From Lactifluus volemus (Eukaryota > Basidiomycota > Agaricomycetes > Russulales > Russulaceae): 19,065 nucleotides of DNA. The notes under the pieces are model-generated. The model was not told the origin of the DNA. It made no database searches and was given only the letters and a program-made list of their open reading frames with translations. The stretch spans positions 1 to 19,065 of the forward strand of contig WTXI01000525.1 in the NCBI GenBank assembly GCA_022376515.1, in the 5' to 3' direction. Shown one piece after another: positions 1 to 9,592 of this stretch; position 1 is the first letter of the stretch, and every line of letters starts with the position of its first letter. A program made the translations under genes and the position numbers.

Positions 1-2187
1 GCATCGTCGAGCGCCATCTTCACCAATTCCCCCACACATTGTTTTGAAACAAGGACAGTTGTCTGATTGGCCAGCATTGGAAATGACGATTAAAGCACAC
101 GACGGACCAGTCGAATCTGTTGTATTCTCTCCAGATGGGCAACGGATCGCATCAGCCTCGCGAGATCGCACGATTCGGGTGTGGGATGCTACAACAGGGG
201 AAATTGTAGCGGGTCCGTTTACCGGACATACCGGTTCCGTCTACGTGTCGCATTCTCGCCAGACGGGAAACGCATCGCCTCGGCCTCGCAGGACCACGAT
301 TCGGGTGTGGGATGCCGCAACAGGAGAGGTCGTAGCGGGCCATTTACTGGACATACAGGTTGGTCAGATGCGTGGCATTCTCACCGAACGGACAGCATCG
401 CCTCGGCCTCGGATCACACGATTCGTGTTTGGGATGCCGCAACTGGAGAGGTCGTAGCAGGCCCATTTATTGGACACATCGACCTGGTTTCTGTGTCATT
501 CTCAACAGACGGGCAATGTATCGCCTCTGCCTCTAGATTGCACGATTCGCATGTGGGATGCTGCAACCGGGAGGTCGTAGCGGGCCCGTTTACTGGACAC
601 ACCGAACTGGTTACTGTGTTGTATTCTCACCGGATGGGAAGCACGTCGCTTCGGCCTCGTACGATCGCACGATTCGTGTGTGGGATTCCGCAACAGGAGA
701 GGTCGTAGCAGGCCCATTTACTGGACACACCGGTCCTATCTTCTATTGCATTCTCACCAGACGGGCAAAGCATCACCTCCGCCTCGGAGATCGCACGATT
801 TGCGTGTGGGACTCGGCAACAGGGCAGATCGTAGCAGGGCCATTCTGGACATACCACTCGATATTTTCTATTGCACTTTCGCCGGACGGGCAGCGCATTG
901 CCTCGGCCTCGTACGATCACACAGTTTGCGTGTGGCCCCAGAAAAGGAGAGGCAAGAGGTTCATTACTGGACATACCCGATCCATCTTTTGTTGCAATAT
1001 CACAGACGGGCAACGGGTAGCCTCGGCCTCTGCAGATTGCACAGTCTGTGTGTGGGATGCCGCAACAGGAGAGGTCACAGCAGGCCCGTTTACTGGTCAC
1101 ACCGATTGGGTCATTTCTGTTCTTTCTCGCCTGAAGGGCAGCGGATCGCCTCAGCCTCGCGAGATGGCACGATTCGTGTGTGGGATACTGCAACAGGAAA
1201 TAGCAGCAGGCCCATTTACCGGACATACTGATATTATCTTCTCTGTTGCATTCTCGCCGGACGGACAACGCATCGCGTCGGCCGGAAGATCACACGTTCG
1301 TGTGTGGGATGCCATAACGGGAGAGGTTGTAGTGGGCCCGTTTACTGGACACACTGAGGGTGTCTGTTCTGTTGCATTCTCGCCAGACGGGAAACGCATC
1401 GCATCTTCCTCGAACGCACGATTCGCGTATGGGATGCTGCGACAGGAGAGGCCGTAGCTGGCCCGTTTACTGGTCACACTGGAGGGGTCCAATTTATTGC
1501 ATTTTCACCAGATGGGCAGAGACTTGCCTCAGCCTCGTTCGATGCACGATTCGTGTGTGGGATTCTGCGTCAGGACAAGTACTAGTGGGCCCATTTACTG
1601 GACACGGGGGTTTGTTAGGTCTGTTGGATTCTCACCGACGGGCGGCGCATTGCTTCTGCCTCGGATGATCGCACCATCCGCTTGTGGGATTCTGCAACAG
1701 GGGTGGCCATAGCGGCCCATTTATTGGACACACTGAGTTGGCCCTCTCCGCGTCATTCTCACCAGATGGGCAGCGGGTCATTTCGACCTCATATGATCGC
1801 ACGATTCGCATGTGGGATGCCACAACAAAACAGGATGTTGTGAGCTCGTCTACCGGACTCACCCCATCGACCTAATTCTGGTGCGTCTACTCTGAATGGG
1901 CAGCTTATCACCTCGACCTACGAGATCACACGATTCATGTAGGGAAGCCCAGATTGGAAGATGTTGAGAAAGATCACTTTATGGACAATTTCCCGATCAA
2001 TAATGATGGATGGATGTATGGGGTAGATGGAGAACTCCTTTTGTGGATTCCTCCGATTCACCGTCCATACCTTCATAAAGCCAACACAGTCTGGATTGCT
2101 GGCAAAGATAGCACGGAGGTAGATCTCTCAAACTTTGTGTATGGATTAAATTGGGCTATGGTATACGTTCATAGTCCATCTAAATAG
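1..2187 (+). pseudogene. Decayed WD40 C-terminal part of a NACHT-WD40 receptor (left copy)
   Basis: This is the 3' part of a second receptor gene, cut by the window edge. It aligns along its whole length with the last coding exon of the intact gene (1-2187 matches 12849-15079). WD40 phrases such as [12 protein letters not shown] and [11 protein letters not shown] appear in all three forward frames in turn, so the reading frame is broken many times. Examples are a missing base near 41, missing bases near 240-250 and 350, and an extra C near 1873 that creates a TAA at 1873-1875. The net loss is 44 bases over 2.2 kb, and by eye almost every indel removes bases from this copy. The tail at 1954-2187 is still open and matches the intact C-terminus (LLLWIPP, SNFVYGLNWA). 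It is either a young pseudogene or, given the indel-heavy pattern, a poorly polished part of the assembly. The homology is certain; the pseudogene status is somewhat less so. Confidence 0.9.
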
Positions 2188-3350
2188 AGTCACATGTATA
2201 TATGCAAACTCCGATTAGTGTATCGTACGAATTCAGGTAGCGCCAGCAACTCTGTCTGACATATGGCCAGTAGAATTTCTTTCGATATTAGGTCAGGTAC
2301 AGTCATTGCGGTAAACCCACGGCATCCTAAAAGCAGTTAGATGCTTGTTTTCAGTTTACTAGCTCTCCACGGAGAACTTAGGCCATTTCCCAAAAGTTAA
2401 ACTCTTCTCGGAGTGTCGGATGAGCCTGCTTTTTGTCTCTTGCTCTTTCTCTCTGAAGTCGCTAATGGCATCGTGTATTTCGTCTGAGACATCATTTTCT
2501 GGTTGCAGAAGATACTGCAGCTGTCCAAAGACATCTAGAGATGGAGTAGTGTGTGTACCAAGATTTATATGCATACAGTGACCCAACTTTCGTTACGCTG
2601 ACCAATGCCACATACCCTTCCACTCCCAAGGCTCGGATCTGGTCTGGACTCTGGAAGCCCTGCAGGAAGTAAATGAGGGGAACAAGGTTCAATACTTAGC
2701 CGTCTGGTATATTGATTATTTGAGAGGCGCATTGCACTGCACCTGAGCCAGGTCTTGCCTGTGCCATGCAGTTCTGTGGCCACCTGGTGAACCGTCTGAG
2801 GCTGCTCCTCCAACTGGCGTTCTTGACGGTTGCCATAGCATCAGTACGTTGAGGGACGCCGAGTGTTAGTGTCATGGAGTAGAATTTATGAGTGGACCAG
2901 AAATCAAGCTAGGGCGACAGAGAGCATGTATTGTGTAGGAGTCAGTATGACAACTGCAATTTTTATTTTGAACGACACGACGATGACATCAGGATTTAAC
3001 AAACGAGTGGCTAGAGAAGCAGAAAGTAAGAATGGCGGCACGATCCTCTCCTTCCTACTCTTCCGCAAAGCTAATCCTTACTCCTCTAAATATTAAACGC
3101 GCCATGTGTCTCCCAGGTTTCATTGAGATATCGGTGAACGAAGTCTTCTCGGAGCATAGAAAGTCAATGTTACGGCCCAGTCAGGCCCATACGTCAAAAA
3201 TGAGAGCTGTCTCAGACAGCCCATGCGGACGGGATTGCCGTCAGAGACTCGGGTGTATGCGGATGGTTTGATGGAATTGTCACGTGCAATCTTGAGGCTT
3301 TGTTGGCTTGATATCATGGGTAAGCACGTTGAGACGGACATACTGTAGTG
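2188..3350. other. Spacer between receptor and API5-like module (left copy)
   Basis: No convincing intact gene is seen. It starts right after the receptor stop codon and is repeated at 16120-17265. The first half carries the minus-strand coding-like remnant described separately. The second half (about 2840-3350) has only short open frames on both strands, none of which I recognise. Differences from the right copy include a 12-base loss near 3040 (around ggcggcacgatcc) and about ten extra bases near 3290-3310. Confidence 0.6.
2350..2830 (-). pseudogene. Unrecognised minus-strand coding-like remnant (left copy)
   Basis: Read on the minus strand, this stretch gives protein-like text in pieces: first GVEGYVALVSVTKVGSLYAY (about 2640-2580), then DVFGQLQYLLQPEN and a charged helical tail DAISDFREKEQETKSRLIRH ending at a TAG near 2360. 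A 24-base GT...AG gap separates the two pieces, which is too short for a usual intron. The same text, with few changes, lies at 16275-16610. It looks like the last exons of a gene running toward the receptor's 3' end. I do not recognise the family and saw no credible start, so I call it a gene remnant with low confidence. Confidence 0.35.
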
Positions 3351-3599
3351 GTGTGTGAGACCATTTATGGTTGTGAGTTGAGGACCATCTAAATACCGAT
3401 CGCAGTTCTTCTCTGATCAAGTTTGAGAAAGTCGCGAAAACAACTGAATAGGGTGGTACAGTACGTATCATAAAGTCTTATCGGACCTCAGAGCGGGAAA
3501 GAGATACGACTTGGAAACAGGAACCTGAGTTTGGTCGCGCTGAGCGATGTTCACTCGTCACTTGTCACCCATCCCGTCGTACGTTGCATGCACACATAT

Positions 3600-5524
3600 A
3601 CACGCACACGAATCCATTTCTTGTCCTCAAGGAAGATGCTATCAACGCTATATATGACATTTGTGAAAACCGTGATCCGGACGTTCGTCGCTCGCCACAC
3701 GTTATTCTATCCAATCCCAAAGAAACTTGGTTTTCACCTCCCCGCTTCATCTCCTAGATGCGGATTGAAGGATACAAGGCTATTGTTCGAATGTCAGAGG
3801 AGCATCTTATATGGGTAGAGAGGACGTCTTGGTGCAGTTACTTCAGAGCGGTGGGTGCCACATTCTCTTAGTTTTCTTTTCCCTCCCTCCGGAAAAAGAA
3901 TTGCACCTTAATTCATCGACGGTTTCCTCTAACTTCCTTTTCTTTTTTCCCTTTTTTCATCAGATGAACCCACAGAGGTTGCGGTGGTCAATTGTCCAGC
4001 ACCTCGAATTGGATTACGCTGAGCGTTCTCAGCGATCAAATCGTTCCTCCAGACAAACCCATCACTTGCGCACCCTGGTCGTGGCGTTCCTCGCAGAAGA
4101 CGTGCGGAGGCCCCTCCTGACCAAGTTGCAGGGCCGAGGGAACATCTGCGCGGAGCAAGACCAAGCGCCGATAGACACCCTCCTCAAAGTGAGAGAGATC
4201 TGTCGTCCCTGATCAACTCTCTTCTGGCGCTGACAAGAGAGTTACGGGGGTTTCGCGCAGTCCGTGTCCACATTTAGTGGCGCCTCCGCCTCCGCCTCGA
4301 AGATTACGAGGGACATTTTGGTTTTCCTACCCTCCTTCAACAGTGGCCGACCGACTGGATGCGGGAACGAACTATTTCAGGCGTTCCTTGCGCAGGCTAT
4401 GTCTTGGGGACCTCGCGTCGAGGCCGATCCCTGCGAGCCAAGAGCGGGCCTCAAACTGTGCGACTTGTGTCCCACGAAAAAGGCGTGTTGGACCCTTTCC
4501 AGCTTTTGCGCTTCTACTGCTCGCGGCTTGCAGCCACCAGACGGGTCCAGAGTCTGATGAGCTCGTCTCAATGTGGTGTCAAGTTGTGGACGCATTGGCC
4601 ATCAACCTTCCGGTACGTTGGTCCGAGACAGCCTGCTACTCGGCACCACCTCTCATTTCCATTCTTTGCGATGCAGGCTTCCATTCGAATAGCCCCGTCA
4701 GACGCGCAAGCGTGGCGGTCGTGCGAAATGCTCTTGCGAACGTGTCAGCAGGTTGGTGGACCGTGACCTTACAGGAAAGCTGACGGACGTGATCTTTTCT
4801 TTTTATTTCCTTTTGCTCGGTGTCCAGAGGAAGGAAGAGCAAACAAATGGGAACATTTCTGCTCACCTCGCTGATGAAAAACCGAACCCAGTCCAAAGGG
4901 ATAGGAGATCTCAGCATAGTCAGCCCTTTTCTTGTTTTTTTTTCCTTGCCTTGCTCACCAGTTTCTTGTTGTTCATCTTGCTAGTCGTTGACCCAGTCCC
5001 CCAACCGCCCACACTTCCTGTAAAACCAAATTCGTCGCCGCTCAATCCCAGATATCCACCTTCCTGCTGACGTAATCCTAAACAAACGAAAAGCTGAGGA
5101 AGAGGATTCAAAGTGTACCACAAGATCGGGAGGGAGCGCAGAGGCTACCTATCAGAGGACAAGATGTACGGCAACGACGTCAGCCCAGGGACACCTCTTT
5201 GCATTCTGCGGGCTCGGGTGCGTCTAGCCCTGGAAGCGGAGCGGAAGACGGTCTTCAGACGAAGCGGCTGAGGACGACCACTGACGAGGAGATACCTTCA
5301 CTGTTACTGCGCATGGGAAACGTGGGATGTCATTCTCCAGGGCTACGCAGTCGACAGGCGTCGAACTCAAAAGTCCTCACCGGCGCTCTAAGGTCAATCC
5401 TCGGATTCTTCAAGGCGGATATCCACCTGGAGGGTCCCCCGAGTTTTCGCTAGGGCTCAGTATCAAAGGGGCTGCGCGGTTACATTCACATTCTCTGCTT
5501 AAAAGGAAGGGGAATGGGACGTAG
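3600..5524 (+). pseudogene. API5-like (apoptosis inhibitory protein 5 family) pseudogene A
   Basis: API5 proteins are nuclear helical-repeat (HEAT/ARM-like) proteins linked to apoptosis suppression and RNA-binding complexes. Pieces recognised in order are: EDAINAIYDICENRDPDVR, MRIEGYKAIVRMSEEHLIWVE, DVLVQLLQS, FLAEDVRRPLLTKLQGRGNI, DILVFLPSFNSGRP, FQLLRFYCSRLAA, SDAQAWRSCEMLLRTCQQ, and a C-terminus with a basic KRLR motif followed by SLLLRMG and LSIKGAAR. Probable introns are 3851-3963, 4189-4260 and 4613-4676, each GT...AG and shared with the other copies. The gene is broken. A 7-base loss before ACGTC at about 3820 and further losses after 3963 shift the frame, and the N-terminal helices before EDAINA are missing. 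The family call rests on remembered motif order, not on a search. Confidence 0.72.
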
Positions 5525-6235
5525 GAGGATTCGTCAGTGATTCATTTAGGGTCCTACAGCGGAACGGATCTTCATCGTATACGGGACTATGTGGTATCTC
5601 TTGTTTCTTTATTCCGTGCTGTGTGCCTTCTGCTGTTTGTATACCACGATTTATCAACAATTGGTTGAGATTTTGCTTCAACCTCGCGAGCATCCCTCAC
5701 AAACCAACACACGGTACATCCGCATCCACGTCCACGTGCCAAAATCCCGAATTATTCTTATCAGTGTGCGAGTCGGTTGTGCATATATCCAAAATTTAAA
5801 TGCGCGACACGGATAACTTACAAGCTTACAGCATTGCTTTCCGTTGGCTACTTACGCACGTTTACGAATGTCATCACCCTCACAGAAAAAGTGCCGTGTA
5901 ATGGAGTTGGTATTGACTCCGAGTCGGATATACATCACAATGGCATTCGTGGTAATCTTATTTGTTTTGGTTGAAGCTTGTCTCGTGAAAGATTTCCTAC
6001 CTCGGGAAATATTCCGATCAGCGCTACCGTGACCCCACACTTAGCCGAGTCCGCAATGTCCAGAATTTCCGCGCTATATCGACAAATGACCTCGATTTCC
6101 GCTCAACATCCGAAAGGACAGGCTTGTACGGTTTACGTCGGAGCCAGGGAAGACAGTTGACAAAAAAGAAAAGTCGATAGGCATTGAGAGGTTTCCCATT
6201 TTTCGGTTCCCCCACTGAACTGTTATAGTAAAACG
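5525..6235. repeat. 3' flank of API5-like module A
   Basis: This stretch matches 8601-9266 downstream of pseudogene B. It includes the tgtgtgccttctgc word, the tgtgcatatatccaaa word and the ccgcgctatat word. On the plus strand I see only short open frames. On the minus strand, a protein-like segment is kept in frame between the two copies (see the entry at 6024). Confidence 0.65.
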
Positions 6236-6482
6236 GTCTGGGTGAACGGCCCGGGGGAGCGTAGGTTGCCCTGGCCGCCAATGACGAAGGCACGTCCTTC
6301 ATCGGACTCCTCTGGCCTTCCGCGGCCAATCTCTCATCCTCCTCAGCATCCAGAAACTCCTCCCAAATCGGCAATACACTCCAACAGTTTGAGGGACAAT
6401 GTCGATCTTCAAATTGAGGCCTGCAGCTGCAAGACACGAGTCGATGAACCCGAGGGGCCGGTCTTGAGATGGAGATAGCCAA
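6024..6482 (-). other. Minus-strand open frame, 152 codons, unknown
   Basis: This open frame begins in the unique segment and runs into the module's 3' flank. Its C-terminal half (KPYKPVLSDVERKSRSFVDI, then ARKFWTLR) is also read in the same frame on the minus strand at 9020-9229, as LYKPVLSDVERTSRPFVNI and ARKFWTLR. Two copies of noncoding DNA that have diverged could share such a frame by chance, because they share ancestry. I do not recognise any family, and no start context or introns can be judged. It may be a gene remnant converging on the API5-like copies. Confidence 0.25.
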
Positions 6483-6500
6483 CTACGATTATTATACGGG
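6236..6500. other. Unique segment between API5-like modules
   Basis: This segment has no counterpart after module B, where the shared flank stops at 9266 and the receptor promoter follows. It is somewhat GC-rich at its left end (gggtgaacggcccggg). Open frames of 78 codons (+) and the N-terminal half of a 152-codon frame (-) cross it, and neither is recognised. Nothing else is visible. Confidence 0.5.
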
Positions 6501-6508
6501 CATGCACG

Positions 6509-6710
6509 TTGACATGTACAATCGGTAGGTATGGTTGTGATGACCAGTATATATTTGAGGACCGTCTAGAGATCGATCGCAGTTTGAGAGTCGATATGAT
6601 CAGTCAGAGCATGCTTCAGCTCGAGGTCACTGGTACGTATCAAATCTCTTATCAGTTCTCAGGGCTTCCTCGCCTCAAAATCTTCCCGGGAAAGAGACAC
6701 GAAAACGGAA
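6509..6710 (+). pseudogene. Remnant of receptor 5' end (C2 exons 1-2) ahead of API5-like B
   Basis: ATG at 6611 starts MLQLEVT, the same seven residues that start the intact receptor at 9593. It is followed by G|GTACGT at 6632/6633, matching the position of receptor intron 1, then CAG at 6653-6655. The next exon reads VLRA...LPGKE, comparable to ILRAHNLPPLKSLPGKE of the receptor's C2-like domain. The intron-like gap is only 23 bases (55 in the receptor), and similarity to the receptor ends near 6705, where API5-associated sequence takes over. This is therefore a truncated receptor start joined to the API5-like copy, not a working gene. Confidence 0.7.
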
Positions 6711-6754
6711 CGGAAACTGCCGAGTTGTTTGGTCGCGCTGAGAGCGACGTTCAC

Positions 6755-8600
6755 CGGGTAATTTAGCCTTAGAGCAGGCGATGAAACTTGTTCATTCTCC
6801 ACACACATCTCTCAAATGCCTGGCGGCGATGAATATTGCCAAGTTTTTCAAGGCGTTTCCTGACATCGAGGAAAATGCTATCAACGCTATATTTGACCTT
6901 TGTGAAGACCATCATCCAGATGTTCGTCGCTCGCCTCACGCTATCCCAAGAAACCTGATTTCCCCCTCCACGCTTCATCTCCTATATGCGAATTGAAGGA
7001 TACAAAGCTATCGTTCGAATGTCATAGGAGCAGCCTATAAGGGTAGAGAGGCACGTGGACGTCTTGGTGCAGTTACTTCAGAGCGGTGGGTGCCACATTC
7101 TCCTAGTTTTCTTTTTGCCTTCCGACGGAAAAGAATTGCCATCTTATTCATCAACGATTCCCTCTTCCCTCCTTCTTTCCCTTTCCTTTTGTTATTTTCC
7201 TTCTTCATCAGATGAACCCGCAGAGGTTGCGGTAGTCAAGACTGCGCCTATCCAGCACCTCGAATTGGACTTCAAGATTACGCTGAGCGTTCTCTGCGAT
7301 CGAATCGTCCCCCCAGACGAACCCATGGAAGGCGAGGACAAGGTCACTTGCGCATGCTGATCGTGGCGTTCCTCGCAGAAGAAGCGCGGAGGCCCCTTCT
7401 GACGAAGTTGCAGGGCCGAGGGAACATCTGCGCGGAGCAAGAACAAGCGCAGATAGACACCCTCCTCAAGGTGAGAGAGATCCTTTGTCCCTGATCAACT
7501 CGCTTCTGGCGCTGACGAGAGAGATACGGGGGTTTCGCGCAGGCGGTGTCCAAATTTGGTGGCGCCGACGCCTCGAAGATTACAAGGGACATTTTGGTGT
7601 TCCTACCCTCCTTTAAAAGTGGCCGCCCGACTCGACGCGTCAACGAGCTCCTGCAAGTGTTACTTGCGCAGGCTATGTTTTCGCTCAGGGAGGACCTTGC
7701 GCCGAGGCGGATCATCCTTCCGGTACGTTGGTCCGGGAAAGCCTGCCGCTCGCCACCACCTCTCATTTTCCATTATTTGGGACGCAGGTTTTCATTCGAA
7801 TAGCCCCGTCAGATGCGCAAGCATGGCGGTCGTGCGAAATGCTCTTGGAATTCTTTTGCTCGGTATCGAGGAAGGAAGATCAAACAAATCGGAACATTTC
7901 TGCTCCCCTCCACTCGGTTCTGGTAGAGATTTCTCACCTCACTGATGAAAGGCTGAACCCAGAGTTCAAACGAGTAGGGGAACTCAGCAGTGTCAGTTCT
8001 TTTCTTTTTGTCCTGGCCTCGCTCACCATTTGGTTGCTGTTCATTTTTGCTAGTCGTTGACCCACACAGTCCCCCAACCGTCCTTGCTTCCTCTAAAACC
8101 ATTGCCGTCGCCACTCCCAATTCCAGATATCCACCTACCTGCTGACGTAATCCTGAACAAACAAAGAGCTGAGGAAGAGGAATCAAGTGTACCACAAGAA
8201 TGGGAGGGAATACAGAGGCTATCCATGAGATGACAACATGCATGGCAACGACGTCAGCACACAGATTCCTCCTTTTTGTATTCTGCGGGCTCGGGTGCGT
8301 CTAGCCCCGGAAGCGGAGTGGAAGACGGCCTTCAGACGAAGCGGCTGCGGACGACCACTGACTCGGAGACACCATCACTGTTACTGCGCATGGGAATTGC
8401 GTAATGTCTTTCACCAGGGCCGCGCGGTCGACAGGCGTCGACTTCAAAGTCCCCACCGGCGCTTCAAGCTCAGTCCTCGGATTCGCCGAGGCATCCACCA
8501 GGGAGGGTCCCCCGAATTTTTGCTAGGGCTCAGTACCAAAGGCGCTGCGCGGTTGCATTCAAGTTCTCTACTTGAAAGGATACAGGGGAATGGGACGTAG
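6755..8600 (+). pseudogene. API5-like pseudogene B
   Basis: This is the best preserved N-terminal API5 text in the window: ALEQAMKLVHSPHTSLKCLA, then MNIAKFFKAFPDIEENAINA and IFDLCEDHHPDVR. It resembles the first helical repeats of API5 proteins (a KFF.FP and INA..DLCED pattern). Next come RVERHVDVLVQLLQS, intron 7086-7211, DEPAEVAVVKTAPIQHLELD, ITLSVLCDRIVPPDEPMEGE, FLAEEARRPLLTKLQGRGNI, intron 7471-7542, AVSKFGGADASKITRDILVF and intron 7733-7787. The C-terminus at about 8290-8600 has an SPGSGAEDGLQTKRLR motif and ends SLLERIQGNGT. Lesions are an in-frame TAG after IVRMS (near 7026), loss of the acceptor AG before MRIEGY (ctatatg, against ctagatg in A and C), a frameshift near 7355 and an internal deletion near 7710. 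It is not translatable as one protein. Confidence 0.75.
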
Positions 8601-9266
8601 GATGATTCGTTAATGATTCTTTCAGGGTCCTACAGGGGAGCGCATCGTCATCGTATATGGGACTATGTGGTTGGCTGTCATGCACCGATTGCATCTATAT
8701 CTCTTACCTTTGTATTCCTTGTTGTGTGCCTTCTGCTTCTTGTATTCCACGATACAGTATATCAACAATAGGTTGAGATTCCATGCAAGCTTGTGGGCAT
8801 CCCCAAACCAACATGCAGTACATCCGCATCCACTCCCTCGTTCCAAAATCCCGAATTCAATCCTTCCCAGTGAGCGAATCGGTTGTGCATATATCCAAAT
8901 TTCAAACGCACGACGCGAACGACTTGAAGCTTACGAGCTTACACCATTGCGTTCCGTTGGCTATTTACGCATGTTTGCGAATGTCACCATCTTCACAGAC
9001 AAAGTCCCGTTTAATCATCTCATTTGCTTTTGTTGAAGCTTGTCTTGTGAAAGGTTTCTTCTAAACTTACCTCGGGAGAGTTTCCGATCAGCGTTACCCG
9101 CAATGTCCAGAATTTCCGCGCTATATTGACAAATGGCCTAGATGTCCGCTCAACATCCGAAAGAACGGGCTTGTACAGTCTACGTCGGAGGCCAGGAAGA
9201 CAGTAGACAAAAAAAGAGTTGATAGACATTGAGAGGTTTCCAATTTTTCGGTTCCCCCACGGAACT
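8601..9266. repeat. 3' flank of API5-like module B
   Basis: This is the diverged copy of 5525-6235. It holds no convincing gene on the plus strand. The minus strand carries the same protein-like segment as the A flank (9229-9020). The flank lies directly upstream of the intact receptor's promoter segment. Confidence 0.6.
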
Positions 9267-9592
9267 ACTACTCACTACTGGCGTTATCACCAGCGCCTTT
9301 TTTCTGACCGTTGTTTGGTTGTTTGTTCCCAATCGCGAAGCGCCACCTAGGTGCACACACACCAGTGGTCATCCTCAATCTCAACTTCTCACTTCGATCT
9401 ACGATGTTTCTCGCACAACCAAATTCGTATGTCAAAGTCTCTCACACCCGATGTCCCCCGATGTTAACTATCACTGCAGCCCAGATCCTCAAATATCCGG
9501 AATCGGGTACATCACTTACATCCATTTCATTTCGATATCTGCTCACAAAACTGCCTTTGATCAGCGATCAAGTCAGCAAAACACCACCGAAC
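9267..9592 (+). promoter_or_regulatory. Probable promoter and 5' leader of the intact receptor
   Basis: This 326-base interval lies between the end of the repeated API5 flank and the proposed start codon at 9593. It is unique in the window. It contains a CCAAT-like cccaatcg at about 9327 and a pyrimidine-rich stretch around 9370-9405 (catcctcaatctcaacttct), both common upstream of fungal genes. I see no clear TATA box. The call rests mainly on position. Confidence 0.4.

Larger units (their letters stand above)
1..5148 (+). repeat. Left copy of the tandem segmental duplication
   Basis: This block is repeated at 12849-19065 in the same orientation, offset by about 12.85 kb. It covers the receptor WD40 exon, the spacer and API5-like pseudogene A. 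Identity is very high throughout; most differences are 1-4 base indels. The block is cut by the window's left edge, and the match stops at 5148 only because the window ends at 19065. Position 2202-2205 holds a single ATGC, which is the empty site of the LTR present in the other copy. Confidence 0.93.
3350..6235 (+). repeat. API5-like module, copy A (with flanks)
   Basis: This module has a diverged tandem partner at about 6520-9266. The match includes upstream sequence (the gttgtga, gaggacc and gatcgcagtt words), the API5-like gene with its introns, and the 3' flank down to the cggttcccccac word just before 6225. The copies differ by many substitutions and larger gaps, so this duplication is older than the 12.85-kb one. 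Introns are kept, which shows that the copying was at DNA level and not by retroposition. Confidence 0.8.
6520..9266 (+). repeat. API5-like module, copy B (with flanks)
   Basis: This is the tandem partner of 3350-6235 in the same orientation. It retains a clearer receptor-5' remnant and a longer API5 N-terminus than copy A. It has lost about 165 bases that A and C keep (between gccgaggcgg and atcatccttccgg near 7710) and about 70 bases after 7845. The match ends at the cggttcccccac word just before 9266. Confidence 0.8.

Noticed and set aside
627..1268. 213-codon minus-strand frame and similar long frames opposite the WD40 repeats
   Set aside because: These are antisense shadows of the repeated WD40 codons. 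The same kind of frame occurs opposite the intact gene at 13235-14343.
3811..4212. 133-codon plus frame read as a separate small gene (also 17728-18129)
   Set aside because: It reads through the API5-like intron at 3851-3963 and two shifted exons, so it is an accident of the pseudogene's frameshifts.
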